This document shows, piece after piece, positions 9,133-19,300 of a stretch of DNA of 64,000 nt. Position 1 is the stretch's first letter. Each line of letters begins with the position of its first letter. The position numbers were made by a program, and so were the translations under genes. Source of the DNA: CAVRXT01 sp049644285 (lineage in GTDB: Bacteria > Acidobacteriota > Terriglobia > Acidiferrales > UBA7541); the NCBI GenBank assembly GCA_049644285.1, contig JBARRP010000036.1, positions 20,097-84,096 on the forward strand. The letters run 5' to 3'. The notes under the pieces are model-generated. The model was given only the letters and a program-made list of their open reading frames with translations. It was not told the origin of the DNA and did not search any database.

Positions 9133-10392
9133 ATGGCAAACAACCAAGCATCGCGGGTGACGCAACACCTCGAGTCCGTGAATGCAGCCCCTTGGAAGCA
9201 CTCGGCGGTCAATCTCGTCAGCCGCGAGTTCAAAGCCGATCCGTTCCCTTTCTATGCACGCTTGCGCGCCGAGCAGCCGGTTTGCTGCGTCAAGGTCTCC
9301 CTCCTGCCCGGTGTGCGCCAGGCTTGGCTGGTGACGCGCTACGACGATGTGGTCATGGTTCTCAAAGACAGTCGTTTTTCGAAAAGCCGGCTGAGCGCCA
9401 CGAAGCCACCGTGGGTGCCAGGCTTTGCGAAACCGCTCGAACGCAATATGCTTGATCTCGACGAACCCGATCACACCCGCCTGCGCACATTAGTTCACAA
9501 GGCGTTCACGCCAGCCATGGTTGAACGCATGCGGGAACGCATCCAGGGGATTGCCGATCAACTGCTCGATGCCGTGGAACACAAGCACTCGATGGACTTG
9601 GTACGCGCGTACGCGTTGCCCCTGCCCTTGACGGTAATTGTGGAACTTCTAGGCATTCCCTTGAAGGATCGTGACCGTTTTCATCGTTGGTGCAAGGCAG
9701 TGATCACTACGCCCACGCTGCTCAATATGCTGCGGGCGTTCCCGTCCCTCATGGCCTTTATGCGTTACCTCCGCCGGCTCGTTCGCCGACTGCGCAGCAC
9801 GCCCCAGGATGGACTGCTTACCGCGCTTGTGCAGGTCGAGGAAGCAGGCGATCGCTTGAGCGAAGATGAATTGCTGGCCATGGCCGTCCTGTTGTTGATC
9901 GCGGGCCACGAGACGACGGTCAACTTGATCGCTTCGGGAACCCTGGCATTGTTGCAGCATCCCGAGCAGTTGAAACTCCTCCGGGGCAACCCATCGCTCA
10001 TCGGGCCGGCGGTCGAGGAACTATTGCGATTCACCAATCCCCTGGAAACGGCAACCGAGCGCTTCACCCGAGAGGACGTAGCAGTTGCCGGCACGACCAT
10101 CCCGCGTGGGGTCGTCGTGCTGGCGGCAATTGCTTCCGCCAACCGCGACGAAACTCAGTTCCGTAATCCCGACACCGTCGACATCACTCGAGAGAACAAT
10201 CGTCATCTCGCTTTTGGACAAGGTGCCCACTTCTGCCTGGGTGCGCCGCTGGCGCGCTTGGAGGGGCAGATCGCCATCAACACGATCGTGCGCCGGCTGC
10301 CGGGCCTGCAGCTTGCGGTGCCGGCGGAATCTCTGCGCTGGCGCGCCACGCCGATTCTGCGCGGCCTGGAGGCATTGCCGGTGCGGTTCTAG
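9133..10392 (+). CDS. Cytochrome P450
   Basis: 419 residues, soluble bacterial type without a membrane anchor. The I-helix oxygen-activation motif AGHETT lies at about 257-262, the K-helix ExxR is in EELLRF, and the haem-binding loop is FGQGAHFCLGAPLARLE with the axial Cys near 366. These features place it among class I bacterial P450s of the CYP107-like kind, which hydroxylate secondary metabolites, fatty acids or terpenoids using separate ferredoxin partners. No ferredoxin or reductase gene is adjacent, so the electron donor and substrate are unknown. Confidence 0.93.
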   Translation: MANNQASRVTQHLESVNAAPWKHSAVNLVSREFKADPFPFYARLRAEQPVCCVKVSLLPGVRQAWLVTRYDDVVMVLKDSRFSKSRLSATKPPWVPGFAKPLERNMLDLDEPDHTRLRTLVHKAFTPAMVERMRERIQGIADQLLDAVEHKHSMDLVRAYALPLPLTVIVELLGIPLKDRDRFHRWCKAVITTPTLLNMLRAFPSLMAFMRYLRRLVRRLRSTPQDGLLTALVQVEEAGDRLSEDELLAMAVLLLIAGHETTVNLIASGTLALLQHPEQLKLLRGNPSLIGPAVEELLRFTNPLETATERFTREDVAVAGTTIPRGVVVLAAIASANRDETQFRNPDTVDITRENNRHLAFGQGAHFCLGAPLARLEGQIAINTIVRRLPGLQLAVPAESLRWRATPILRGLEALPVRF

Positions 10393-10452
10393 GGGAGTGG
10401 GTTGTTCTACATTCTGCGCGGAGACCGAGAGCCACGGTTTCGGTCTAGCGCT

Positions 10453-10653
10453 CTATATCTCAGGGTACATTTCGAAGAAGGCGTCGAGTGACTGACGAAG
10501 CGTGCGTTCGATCTCTTCCTTGCTGCCTTCGATCAGGTGCATGGTGACGCGGCCGGTGCGGCCGTTCTTCAGTGTCACGATCGCTTCGTTGACCGCTTCG
10601 AGATCATCCGCCGGAAACAATCGCAAGCCGTAAACTAATGCCAGCTTCGCCAT
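10453..10653 (-). CDS. Small conserved-looking hypothetical protein
   Basis: 66 residues from ATG at 10653, chosen over the longer open frame because AAGGAG sits about eight bases upstream. The protein is acidic at the C-terminus (EGSKEEIERTL, FFEMYPEI) and has no recognised motif. It stands between the end of the P450 gene and the hybrid kinase gene, pointing toward the P450 gene end. Confidence 0.5.
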   Translation of the reverse strand: MAKLALVYGLRLFPADDLEAVNEAIVTLKNGRTGRVTMHLIEGSKEEIERTLRQSLDAFFEMYPEI

Positions 10654-10826
10654 TCGACTCGTTCTCCTTGAGGTGTGTCTGTCGTTCACCGCTTCCGCAA
10701 ACACAGCCTAAACGCAAGACGCTGCGCGGTCAAATTGCGCAGCGCGGCCGGCATCGCTCTCGAGCGCGGGAAGGGAGGCGAGGAAGTGCGATGAGATCCT
10801 CCGCAAAGTGAGCGCGCCTCTGAAGA

Positions 10827-13472
10827 TCAATCGCTATGACGAACGGGAGGAGTGGCGGCCTCTTCGCGCGTGCGATCCAGCACCTCGCGCAGTTTCCGGG
10901 CGAGGTCTTTCAACGTGAAAGGCTTTTGCAGGAACGCCATGTCGCCTTCGAGGACGCCGTGGCGGACGACGGCATCGTTCGTATAGCCGGAGATGTAAAG
11001 GACTTTCATTTCCGGGTGGTTCTGCAAGAGGCGGGTGGCCAGTTCGCGGCCGCTCAATTTCGGCATCACCACGTCGGTGACGAGCAGGTGCAAAGCGCCC
11101 CGGTGGCGCCGCGCCACCTCGACGGCCTGTTCGCCATCGGCGGCCTCGAGAACCGTGTAGCCGGTGTCGCGCAGAAAATTCCGCACCAAATCGCGCACGC
11201 TCTCTTCGTCTTCGACGAGCAGGATCGTTTCCGACCCGGTGATCGGGCCCGAGGAAGTCCTTTCCACCGGCTTTTCTTCGACTTTCTCTTTGACTTCGGG
11301 AAGATAGATCTTGAACGTGGCGCCATGTCCCGGTTCGCTGTACACCCAGATGAAGCCGCCGCTCTGCTTGACGATCCCGTAAACCATCGATAGTCCCAGA
11401 CCGGTGCCTTTGCCCGGTGTCTTGGTCGTGAAGAAGGGCTCGAAAATGTGGGATTGCGTTTCCGCATCCATGCCGCATCCGGTATCGCTGACCGCGAGCA
11501 TGATGTACGGCCCCGGTTCAATGATTACGCGGCGTTGCCCGTACGACTCGTCCAGGTCCACGTTCGCGGTCTCGATGGTCAGCCGGCCGCCGCTGGGCAT
11601 CGCGTCGCGGGCATTCACAACCAGGTTCAGGAGCGCCTGCTCGATTTGTCCCGCGTCGGCCTTCACCCGTCCCAGGTGCTTGGCGGGCTGGAAAACAAGC
11701 TCGATGTTTTCTCCGATCAGGCGGGGCAGCATTTGAATCATGTCGGACGCGACTCGATTCAAGTCGATCACTCGCGGCTGCAGGACTTGCATCCGGCTGA
11801 AAGCGAGCAACTGGCGCGTGAGCGCGGCGGCTCGATCCGCCGCTTTCTCCAACTGCTCGACATTCTCGCGCAGTGGGGCGTTCGGCCCGAGACGGTCCGA
11901 GAGGATTTCGGTGTGCCCTTTCATCACCATCAGCAGGTTGTTGAAGTCGTGGGCCACACCGCCGGCGAGCTGGCCCACCGCTTGCATCTTCTGGGCCTGC
12001 CGTAGTTGTTCTTCGAGCTTCTTGTGCTCGGTGGTATCGAGCGAGACACCGATGACTCCGGCGATGCTGCCGTCCCGGCCGCGCAGCGCTTCGACGTGAG
12101 CCTCGAGCGAGCGCCCCGCCCATTCGAAGTGGAAGGTGGAAGCTTCGCCCTTCAAAGCGCGGCGGTGAGCGGCGATCGGGAGATAGTCGGGGTCGCTCAC
12201 ACGGAAGTAGTCAAACAACGTCATCCCGACGACTTGGTTCGGCTGAAGATTCAGCGCGGCAAGGCCGGCGCCGACGGAAGACGTAAAGCGAAGGTCTGAA
12301 TCAGTGGCCCAGACGATGGCGGGCATGCGCTCGACCAGCAGGCGCAAGCGAGTCTCGCGTTCATAGCGCTCACCCTGCGATTTTTCGAGGGCCTCGAGCA
12401 TGCGGTTGATTTCGCGGCCGAGGTTGGAGAGCTCGTCGTCGCCTCGCAACGCAAGCCTCGCGGAGGGATTGCCGCTGGCGCCGATCGCCGCAACGCTAGC
12501 GCCCAAGCGCGCGACGCGCGAGAGCACCATCTTCTCGAGCAAATACAGGGTCAAAGCGCCGAACAGCAGGCCCGCGGCACCCAGCCACAGCAGAAAGCTA
12601 AGCTCGGCCGTTTCGCCCTGCTGATAGATCTTTCGAGGCGACTCGAGCTTGAAAATCACCGCCGGCCTGCCTTCGATATCATCCATCAACTGATAGGCCG
12701 TGAGAAGGGCGTCTCCGGGTGGGCGGATTAGCAACCGTGATTGTTTTGAAAGAGAATTCCTGGCGTCCTGGAAATCCGGCGGGAGGAAGGGATCATCGAC
12801 TGGCCGCATCGTGAGCGGGAGGCGGGTGCTCTGCGCCAGGTGCGCGACCTCGGTCTGGCTCAGCAAGCGGCCCATCAGAAAAGTGCCGGCGACCGGACCT
12901 CTTATCGCGCTGGTGAGAATCGGACGGGCATCTATCACCATGGGTCCTTCGCGCGTAAGCAGAATTCCTTCGGTCTTGCCGGTTACTTTGGTTTGTCTCA
13001 ACTGGGGGATCGCCGCCAGTTGGTCGGAAAGCTCCCTTGGCACGGGTATGGCGCGATCCGTGGCGCGGTCAAATGCCTCGGTGAACAGCACCTTGCCAGA
13101 TGAATCCGTGATCCAAACCAGGTTCAGGCCCAGCTGGAGTAGCGACTCTGCCGGGAGATCGTATCTTAGGTATTCCGGGTTTTTGCCGTGGACGAAGAGG
13201 AAGGTCCGGTCCCACGCGCTGTAGTCGGTGGTCGAGCGGTCGAGCGCCGTAAGCTCTTCGGCGAGGGCGCTCTGTACCCGGTTCAGGTCTTCTTGTGTGT
13301 TTTCTTCCTCGAGCCGCGCGAAGCTTCGCAGAATAACGTTCCGGGAGACCAGGTAGAGTCCGCCCACCAGACCGAACAGCGTGAGGCACAGAATCAGGAG
13401 GGTTTTTCCCCGCAATGAAAGGCGCGGAAGGCGGACGGAATCGACGAAAGGACCGCCCAGACTGGATGCCAT
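10827..13472 (-). CDS. CHASE4-PAS hybrid sensor histidine kinase with C-terminal receiver
   Basis: 881 residues from ATG at 13472; the open frame extends 24 codons further but no ribosome site supports that. Order: membrane helix (about 25-45), an extracytoplasmic CHASE4-like domain (DYSAWD motif), second helix (about 300-325), HAMP, PAS (PAIVWATDSDL), HisKA with GGVAHDFNNLL, HATPase with DTGCGMD and GKGTGLGLSMVYGI, then a receiver domain with VEDEES, LLVTDVVMP and LQKPF. The HDFNNLL box is that of the HisKA type often found in hybrid kinases with no partner regulator. It probably passes phosphate to its own receiver; the output is unknown. No other two-component gene is adjacent. Confidence 0.92.
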   Translation of the reverse strand: MASSLGGPFVDSVRLPRLSLRGKTLLILCLTLFGLVGGLYLVSRNVILRSFARLEEENTQEDLNRVQSALAEELTALDRSTTDYSAWDRTFLFVHGKNPEYLRYDLPAESLLQLGLNLVWITDSSGKVLFTEAFDRATDRAIPVPRELSDQLAAIPQLRQTKVTGKTEGILLTREGPMVIDARPILTSAIRGPVAGTFLMGRLLSQTEVAHLAQSTRLPLTMRPVDDPFLPPDFQDARNSLSKQSRLLIRPPGDALLTAYQLMDDIEGRPAVIFKLESPRKIYQQGETAELSFLLWLGAAGLLFGALTLYLLEKMVLSRVARLGASVAAIGASGNPSARLALRGDDELSNLGREINRMLEALEKSQGERYERETRLRLLVERMPAIVWATDSDLRFTSSVGAGLAALNLQPNQVVGMTLFDYFRVSDPDYLPIAAHRRALKGEASTFHFEWAGRSLEAHVEALRGRDGSIAGVIGVSLDTTEHKKLEEQLRQAQKMQAVGQLAGGVAHDFNNLLMVMKGHTEILSDRLGPNAPLRENVEQLEKAADRAAALTRQLLAFSRMQVLQPRVIDLNRVASDMIQMLPRLIGENIELVFQPAKHLGRVKADAGQIEQALLNLVVNARDAMPSGGRLTIETANVDLDESYGQRRVIIEPGPYIMLAVSDTGCGMDAETQSHIFEPFFTTKTPGKGTGLGLSMVYGIVKQSGGFIWVYSEPGHGATFKIYLPEVKEKVEEKPVERTSSGPITGSETILLVEDEESVRDLVRNFLRDTGYTVLEAADGEQAVEVARRHRGALHLLVTDVVMPKLSGRELATRLLQNHPEMKVLYISGYTNDAVVRHGVLEGDMAFLQKPFTLKDLARKLREVLDRTREEAATPPVRHSD

Positions 13473-13662
13473 TGATTCAGTATAGTCTTGCGGCCATAGC
13501 CGAAGGTCCCGCGTTGCCCTACTTGTACACATCCGGACCCCCAACTAGGCGCCGATCATGCTTGGGACCGCCAGGAGGAGTCGTTTAGGTGACTGGCGGA
13601 GTCAGAAGGTGAAGTGAGCCCTGACTGGTGGGCGTAAGGGATTAACCTTGGGTTTCGTTGAC

Positions 13663-14952
13663 CTACGCAGGTGAAGAAGGGCGCTGCAAGGCGCGAATAG
13701 ACGAATAACCCAGGAGGGCGACGGCAATGCCCAGGGCGAGCCACAAGACCACGCCGTGTTGCTCGGTCCATGGGCGCGGGTCCGAGTAGGAGGTATTCAC
13801 CTCCTCCGGGCCTAACTGTGCTGGCGCAGCGGCAGTGATGCTTTTCCGGTCAAGCACTCTTCCCAGATCGTATTGCGGCACCTTGGCCTCGCTCTGGCCG
13901 TAGAGAAGCTCGTATCTTCGGCCTGGCTGTTGCCAAAATACGACGTGGCGCGGCGTGGTGAAGAGCTTCGGGGTCGCACCGGTGAGGGGTGGGTCATTGC
14001 CGTTCGAGACTTCAACCTGCCAGACGCGCGCGCCGAAAACATTGGGAATGGCGACACGGAGTCGTTCCACAACCTTCTCGCCTTGGCGGAAGCGATAGAT
14101 TTCTCCGGAGCATTCTGGGGACAGGTCTTCATCGCCTTCATTCTTCCGAAGGATCGTGACCGAGCGATGGAATTCGGGCTGCTGCACTTCAAAACGCAGC
14201 TCGGAAATTACGAGGGACCGCGGAACGCCGTTGGTGCGCCAGACGCTTCGATCGGAAGGCGCATTGGGAACAGTTGTGAGAGGCACATCGACGGATGCGA
14301 GCTCGGCTTCAGTCGCAACGCAATATAAGACGTGAGCGTCGCGGACCGGGAATTGCTTCTGGCCGTTTAGAATCCGCAACCGGAGGTAGCGCGCGTTGTT
14401 TTCCGAATACTCGAGGCGCTGGTTTCCCTCCTGTCTTTGGGTCAAGAAGCGAAAGATGGGAGCGCGGTCCTTGACAACCCGCCAGGTCCGGGCGTCGTCG
14501 CTCACGGCGATTTCCACCCAATCGATGAAATTTTGTTCCGGCGTTTCGATCGACACTGCGTTGTGGAATCGCGGGTTTGCTCCCACATCCAGCACCACCT
14601 GAGTGAACCCACCCGGAGTGAAACTTCTCTCGAGCAGTCGCGCGGAACGGTTCTCAGCGGTGGAGGTGGCCTCGCGCGCATAGAGAACGTACGGCACTTC
14701 GGTTCCCTGGTCGTCGACAACACGCAAGTCTCGCAGCCCTGAAAGCGCGCGCTCATATACCTCGAGCGGTACAACGAGGCTCACGAGGTGCGCCGCCGCC
14801 GGTTCGAGGCTGATCGGTCGAAAATATTTCCAGTGCTGCCAGGCATCCGGCAGGGAGGCTGCCGCCAGCGTCGACAACGCGAGTGTGAGCATTAGGAACA
14901 ATCCGGTGGAGTTCCTGGCGAATACTTTCTCTCTTTGGGGAGCCTCTCTCAC
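13663..14952 (-). CDS. DUF3999-type exported membrane protein
   Basis: 429 residues: N-terminal signal segment (about 15-33), a long beta-rich extracytoplasmic part with discoidin-like stretches (WVEIAVSDDARTWRVV, ARYLRLRIL), and one membrane helix at the C-terminus (VVLWLALGIAVALLGY). This layout and its pairing with a DUF2339 gene match the DUF3999 family. It overlaps the DUF2339 gene by four bases (ATGA). Function of the pair is not established; envelope or glycan-related roles have been suggested only by context elsewhere, so I leave it open. Confidence 0.75.
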   Translation of the reverse strand: MREAPQREKVFARNSTGLFLMLTLALSTLAAASLPDAWQHWKYFRPISLEPAAAHLVSLVVPLEVYERALSGLRDLRVVDDQGTEVPYVLYAREATSTAENRSARLLERSFTPGGFTQVVLDVGANPRFHNAVSIETPEQNFIDWVEIAVSDDARTWRVVKDRAPIFRFLTQRQEGNQRLEYSENNARYLRLRILNGQKQFPVRDAHVLYCVATEAELASVDVPLTTVPNAPSDRSVWRTNGVPRSLVISELRFEVQQPEFHRSVTILRKNEGDEDLSPECSGEIYRFRQGEKVVERLRVAIPNVFGARVWQVEVSNGNDPPLTGATPKLFTTPRHVVFWQQPGRRYELLYGQSEAKVPQYDLGRVLDRKSITAAAPAQLGPEEVNTSYSDPRPWTEQHGVVLWLALGIAVALLGYSSIRALQRPSSPA

Positions 14953-16958
14953 GGGTTCTCCTCGTTGCCCCGGGCGGCCAGCTTGCGCTGATAATAGAAG
15001 GAAACGAACAGGAGAACGACCCCGAGCAAGAGGAAGGAGACAATGCGATAGAACCTGTCGAGGAACGATAGATCGAAGAGGAAGACTTTTCCAACGACGA
15101 CTCCCAACAGCACCAACGCCTGCCAGCGCAGCCCGGCGGCATGTCGTCGCAATCCGAACAGAAGTAAGCCCGTCGCGTAAATCGTCCAGATCACCGACAG
15201 CGAAAGCTGTTGCGCCAGCCCGATGTCAAATCCCGGCGCCGGCTTGCGTCCCCAGAAGTCCCCGGCCTCGAGGGAGAGAGCGGCAAGGGCGTACACATTG
15301 GCGGCGATTCCCACAGCATAGTAAGTGTTTCGTTCGCCTTCGTTCAGGTCAGCTTTGGCCTGATTCGCGAACACGACTGCGGCTGCGAAGGCAGCGACGG
15401 CCACCGCAAACGTGGCGAAGCGCGCGTTCCACAGGAACTGCGGGGCGGGGATGGGCAAGACAGCCAGGCGCAACGCCGCAATGCCCAGGAGCAGGAGACC
15501 GGCAGCGCGCAGAGCGATCATCTTCTCGCGGAAACCGCTCCAAACCAGCACCGCGCCCTCGACCGACCAGGCAATCGTGATCCATTTTCCGTCCAGCCGG
15601 ATGGGGATCGCGAGCGTTACGAACGTCAGCGCAAGGCCGGCAAACAGCATCTGCGCAGCGCGCGACGCTTCTCCTTTCCTGTTTTGCAAACCCTGCAAGG
15701 CTCCCAGGTGTGCCGCGGCCAGGGCCAACACTGCCAGCGTTAACGTCCAGCGATGGTTGGGCCACAGCATCACCCGCAGCGCCAGGAGATAGGTAAACGC
15801 GTTGGCCAGGATGATCGAGATCTCAACTTCTGAAAGTCTCCCTTCGCGCTGGCTTCGAACAACCGGAAGCGCGGCAAAAATCAGGAAGAAGAGTGTGGCG
15901 AACAGGGAAGTCCGCAAAAGTTTTTCATCGGCGTAAAAGGCGCTGTACCAGCCCCAGAAATAAATCGTCGTCGCGATAAACTGAATGGGCGCGAGCCACG
16001 TCCAGTCACGCGCCCGCGCGAGCAGAAGCACACCGACGGAGAGCACGGCGAGGTAGCTGAACAGCACCACTTGCTGATCCCGTCCCGTGCTGACGAGCAT
16101 TGGCGTCAACACGCCGCCGGCTACCGCAAGTGCGGCGATACGCTGAGACTGGCGCCCCACAGCCAGCGCTAGCATTCCCGCCGTCACCACGATCATGGCG
16201 ATGAAGGCGGTCTGCTGAGAGAACACCATGTAGTAATGCCAGCCCGACCAGAGCGAAAGATACAGCACTGCGGCGCCAAGGCCGGCGATTCCCTCGGAAA
16301 AATAGCGGTACCCACGCGCAAGGAGCCGACCGCTCCACGGGATTAACGAGGCGCCGAGCAGCAGGCCAATCGCTACACGCCCTCGCGGTCCGACCCAGTT
16401 GTTCTCGAAGGCGTACTTCACGAAAAAGGCTACAGCAAACAGCAGGGCGAGGATTCCGACGTAGTTCAGCCATCGCCCTGCGATGAGCGTCTCCAGGTCG
16501 AGCTCGCTGGACTTCCTCTTGCCGGCGGGCAATGAGAATGAGTAGGGTGGGCCCACAGGCGCACCGGAAGGCGATGGGGTGGCTTGGGGTGCTGACGGTG
16601 TGACCGGAGGCTTTGGGGCGGCTGTCGGAGGCGCCGAGGGCGTGGGCGGGACAGCCGTCGAGGGAATGGATGGCTCGGTTGCAGGCCGCACTCCAGGTGG
16701 TGGCGGCACAATCGAAGGCACGTGAGCCGCTGCGATATTCTTTTCCGCCTGAGCCAGGCGCTGTTCCAACAGGATGAGGCGCTGATCGAGAGAAGCGATA
16801 CGCGGGTCGGGAGCAGGCGTCCCCGCAGGGATAAGCGGCACTTCGTTCCGTCGCCTCTCCAGCCGCTGCACACGGACGAAGGCGCTGATCGCCAGGACCG
16901 GCACGACAATCAGCAGGAACGCTGCGAGAGCCCAGATCAGACTTTCAAGTCCGAACAT
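14949..16958 (-). CDS. DUF2339 polytopic membrane protein
   Basis: 669 residues. One membrane helix (about 7-28), a short coiled coil with heptads (LDQRLILLEQRLAQAEKNI, about 55-73), a long Pro/Ala/Thr/Ser-rich linker (about 78-145), and then roughly twenty predicted hydrophobic segments to the end. The N-terminal helix/coil/Pro linker followed by a polytopic membrane domain is characteristic of DUF2339. It is the first gene of a translationally coupled pair with the DUF3999 gene. A membrane-embedded enzyme or transporter is possible, but there are no motifs I can assign. Confidence 0.8.
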   Translation of the reverse strand: MFGLESLIWALAAFLLIVVPVLAISAFVRVQRLERRRNEVPLIPAGTPAPDPRIASLDQRLILLEQRLAQAEKNIAAAHVPSIVPPPPGVRPATEPSIPSTAVPPTPSAPPTAAPKPPVTPSAPQATPSPSGAPVGPPYSFSLPAGKRKSSELDLETLIAGRWLNYVGILALLFAVAFFVKYAFENNWVGPRGRVAIGLLLGASLIPWSGRLLARGYRYFSEGIAGLGAAVLYLSLWSGWHYYMVFSQQTAFIAMIVVTAGMLALAVGRQSQRIAALAVAGGVLTPMLVSTGRDQQVVLFSYLAVLSVGVLLLARARDWTWLAPIQFIATTIYFWGWYSAFYADEKLLRTSLFATLFFLIFAALPVVRSQREGRLSEVEISIILANAFTYLLALRVMLWPNHRWTLTLAVLALAAAHLGALQGLQNRKGEASRAAQMLFAGLALTFVTLAIPIRLDGKWITIAWSVEGAVLVWSGFREKMIALRAAGLLLLGIAALRLAVLPIPAPQFLWNARFATFAVAVAAFAAAVVFANQAKADLNEGERNTYYAVGIAANVYALAALSLEAGDFWGRKPAPGFDIGLAQQLSLSVIWTIYATGLLLFGLRRHAAGLRWQALVLLGVVVGKVFLFDLSFLDRFYRIVSFLLLGVVLLFVSFYYQRKLAARGNEENP

Positions 16959-17143
16959 TTTGTCGGGGAGGACGGTTTCCGATCGAGGGTATTACAGCAT
17001 AGCGAATTCTTCGCCGCCAAACTTTCCTGATTGCATAGCGCCGAGAGAATACATAGCTCAGTGGGTGCCAGAAAGCGTAAGCTAAGGGCATCCCGGCAGG
17101 GCTTGCCTACATCCGAATTCGTACACGGTCTTTGGGGGTTGAC

Positions 17144-17986
17144 ATGGCAATACGAAGAGTCCCGAGGGTCCTCGCAGTTGCGGCTATTTTGGCGCTTGCC
17201 TTAATCAGCTCCGCTCGAGCGCAAGAGTCGGGGCCCTCACAACCTGCGACCAAGGCGCCGTCACAACCCGCGAGGACGGCGCCTCAGACACAAACGGCTT
17301 CTGCGAAGCCGCCTTCCGATACGGCAGGCCCCGTGAAGGCCGAGAGAATCGAAGTGCGAACGGGGACGCACCTCCCGCTAGTGTTGCACAATGGCATTTC
17401 CACACGCACCACAAAGCCGGGCGACCCCGTTTATTTTGAGACGTTGTTTCCCATCATGGTTGATGGCAAGGTTGTGATCCCTGCCGGCTCTTACGTCAGT
17501 GGAGAAGTCACGGAAGCGAAGCGTGCGGGCCGCGTCAAAGGCCGCGCCGAAATCATGCTCCGGCTCAACACCTTGATCCTGCCGAATGCTTATCAGGTAA
17601 GCTTGGGTGCGAGTCCTGGAAACGCGGGGACGGGTGGCGGAGAGAGCGTCAACAACGAAGGCAAGATAAGAGGCGACACCGATAAGGCCTCTGACGTCGG
17701 CACGGTGGTCAAAACGACGGGAGCGGGCGCGGGAATCGGCGCCATCGCCGGGGGAGCCAAGGGTGCCGGGATTGGCGCGGGAATCGGGGCGGCTGCGGGT
17801 CTTGCGGCTGTTCTGCTTACGCGTGGGCCGGATGCAGAGTTGCCGCGTGGCACAACGCTCGAAGCTGTTCTCGATCACCCTCTTTTTCTTGAGGCCGACA
17901 AGGTGCAGTTCACCAGCCCGGGCCAGTCTTCAACCCTGGCAGGCCCTCCCAACCGCGAGGCCCAGCGTAGCAAAGTACCTTTCTAG
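17144..17986 (+). CDS. Exported protein with glycine-zipper segment
   Basis: 280 residues from ATG at 17144 (GGGGGT lies six bases upstream; an earlier in-frame start at 17132 is less likely). Signal peptide about 1-27 (LALALISSARA). A low-complexity Pro/Thr/Ala linker follows, then a domain with TGTHLPLVLHNGISTRT and VIPAGSYVSGEVTEA that resembles the beta-barrel of TrbI/VirB10-like proteins, and a glycine zipper near 190-225 (GAGIGAIAGGAKGAGIGAGIG) able to insert in a membrane. It stands alone between divergent and convergent neighbours. I would call it an envelope protein of unknown role. Confidence 0.6.
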   Translation: MAIRRVPRVLAVAAILALALISSARAQESGPSQPATKAPSQPARTAPQTQTASAKPPSDTAGPVKAERIEVRTGTHLPLVLHNGISTRTTKPGDPVYFETLFPIMVDGKVVIPAGSYVSGEVTEAKRAGRVKGRAEIMLRLNTLILPNAYQVSLGASPGNAGTGGGESVNNEGKIRGDTDKASDVGTVVKTTGAGAGIGAIAGGAKGAGIGAGIGAAAGLAAVLLTRGPDAELPRGTTLEAVLDHPLFLEADKVQFTSPGQSSTLAGPPNREAQRSKVPF

Positions 17987-18125
17987 CGATTCGCTGTACT
18001 GGAAAAGTGGGTCCCGGTGTTCGCTGGGAACGCAGAAAGGGGTTTTCTTCAGCGTCCCGCCCTCGCCTATAGTTCGGCACTGGTGAAGGATTTTGATGCC
18101 ACCGAAACAACCGGATGAGAGCTCG

Positions 18126-19262
18126 CTAGGAATTGGCTCCGCGCATTGCTTCTACGAAGCGTAGAGGAGAAAAGCGGTCCACCTCCAGCGAGGGCCCCCG
18201 GCCCGTGAGCCATTCACAGATTAATTTTGCCGTTATCGGGGCGAGCAGAATCCCGTTGCGATAGTGCCCCGTCGCCATGTAGAGCCCCTCGAGATCGGTC
18301 GGGCCCAACACGGGCAAGTGATCGGGTGTATCGGGGCGCAGACCCGACCAGGTTTCGAGGATTTCTGCTCTCGACAGGGAGGGAACAAGCTCGATCGCCG
18401 CGTTCAAAATTTCCATCAGGCCCGAAGGCGTCACGCGCTTGTCGAAGCCGGCATCTTCGAGCGTGCTCCCAGCAACGATTCGCCCGTCGAGGCGAGGCAC
18501 GAGGTAGCCGTTCTCGCTACGGAGGACGCGGCACGGCGGCGCCTCCACCGGGCGCAGCGCTATCATTTGTCCGCGCACAGGTCGCGTCGGTGCATAGCGT
18601 TTCAGGGGATCGATCGCCGCCGTGAACGCTCCCGCCGCGATGACCACGTGGCCGGCGGAGATTTTGACGCCGCTCGCGATGACGCCGGTGCAGCGGTCGC
18701 CCTCCAGCACAACCGAAGTCACTTCAACGCCCGTTCGAATCTCGGTCTCGTGGCTCTGCGCTGCGGCCAAAATCGCCTGCGTCAACGCGCGAGGGTCCAC
18801 GCTCGCTTCCTCAGGCAACCATGCCGCCGCTGGGATGGCTGGGCCGATCGCAGGCTCCATCGCGCGGGCGTCTGCAATTGTTATCGGTTCCGCCTTGAGT
18901 CCGCGGCGGCGATGCTCTTCAATGAATGACTCCCTTTCGTTTTCACCTTGGGAGGTTGGAAAGAGCTGCAGGGTTCCCTCGCGACGAAAGCCTGTGGCGT
19001 GCCCGGAGCCGCCTTCGATCTCAGCGATGAATTTCGGGTAAAGATCCAGGCTGGCTTTTGCAAGAGGGAGGAGGTAAATCGAGTCGGCAGAATCCGGAGC
19101 AGGGGTAAGCATTCCCGCCGCGGCCCAAGAGGCTTCTCGCCCGGGCTGTTGCCGTTCCAGTAGGACGACGCGAAGATTACGGCGCGCCAACTCGAAGGCA
19201 ACGGTGGCGCCGATAATCCCGCCACCGACGATGGCCACGTCGAGTGTTTTCATCCTCGCCAT
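18126..19262 (-). CDS. thiO: FAD-dependent glycine oxidase (ThiO-like)
   Basis: 378 residues (or 375 from the ATG at 19253). An N-terminal Rossmann motif VAIVGGGIIGATVAFELARR binds FAD, REASWAAAGML is the glycine-oxidase family signature after the first motif, and the C-terminus has WSGLRPDTPDHLPVLGP and ATGHYRNGILLAP, typical of ThiO. ThiO oxidises glycine to the imine that supplies the thiazole moiety of thiamine. No other thiamine gene is nearby. It lies 38 bases after a lipoprotein gene at the end of a four-gene minus-strand run headed by a sigma-54 activator. A related D-amino-acid oxidase function is the alternative. Confidence 0.82.
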   Translation of the reverse strand: MARMKTLDVAIVGGGIIGATVAFELARRNLRVVLLERQQPGREASWAAAGMLTPAPDSADSIYLLPLAKASLDLYPKFIAEIEGGSGHATGFRREGTLQLFPTSQGENERESFIEEHRRRGLKAEPITIADARAMEPAIGPAIPAAAWLPEEASVDPRALTQAILAAAQSHETEIRTGVEVTSVVLEGDRCTGVIASGVKISAGHVVIAAGAFTAAIDPLKRYAPTRPVRGQMIALRPVEAPPCRVLRSENGYLVPRLDGRIVAGSTLEDAGFDKRVTPSGLMEILNAAIELVPSLSRAEILETWSGLRPDTPDHLPVLGPTDLEGLYMATGHYRNGILLAPITAKLICEWLTGRGPSLEVDRFSPLRFVEAMRGANS

Positions 19263-19300
19263 CTTAGCAGCAATTGCTGGCCGGCACGAAAAAGGGGGGG

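Noticed and set aside
13473..13662. Possible riboswitch in the leader of the hybrid kinase (GCGGGACC..GGCCGCAAG on the minus strand)
   Set aside because: It shares only a few bases with the c-di-GMP-I consensus and lacks the second stem and tetraloop; not supportable by eye.
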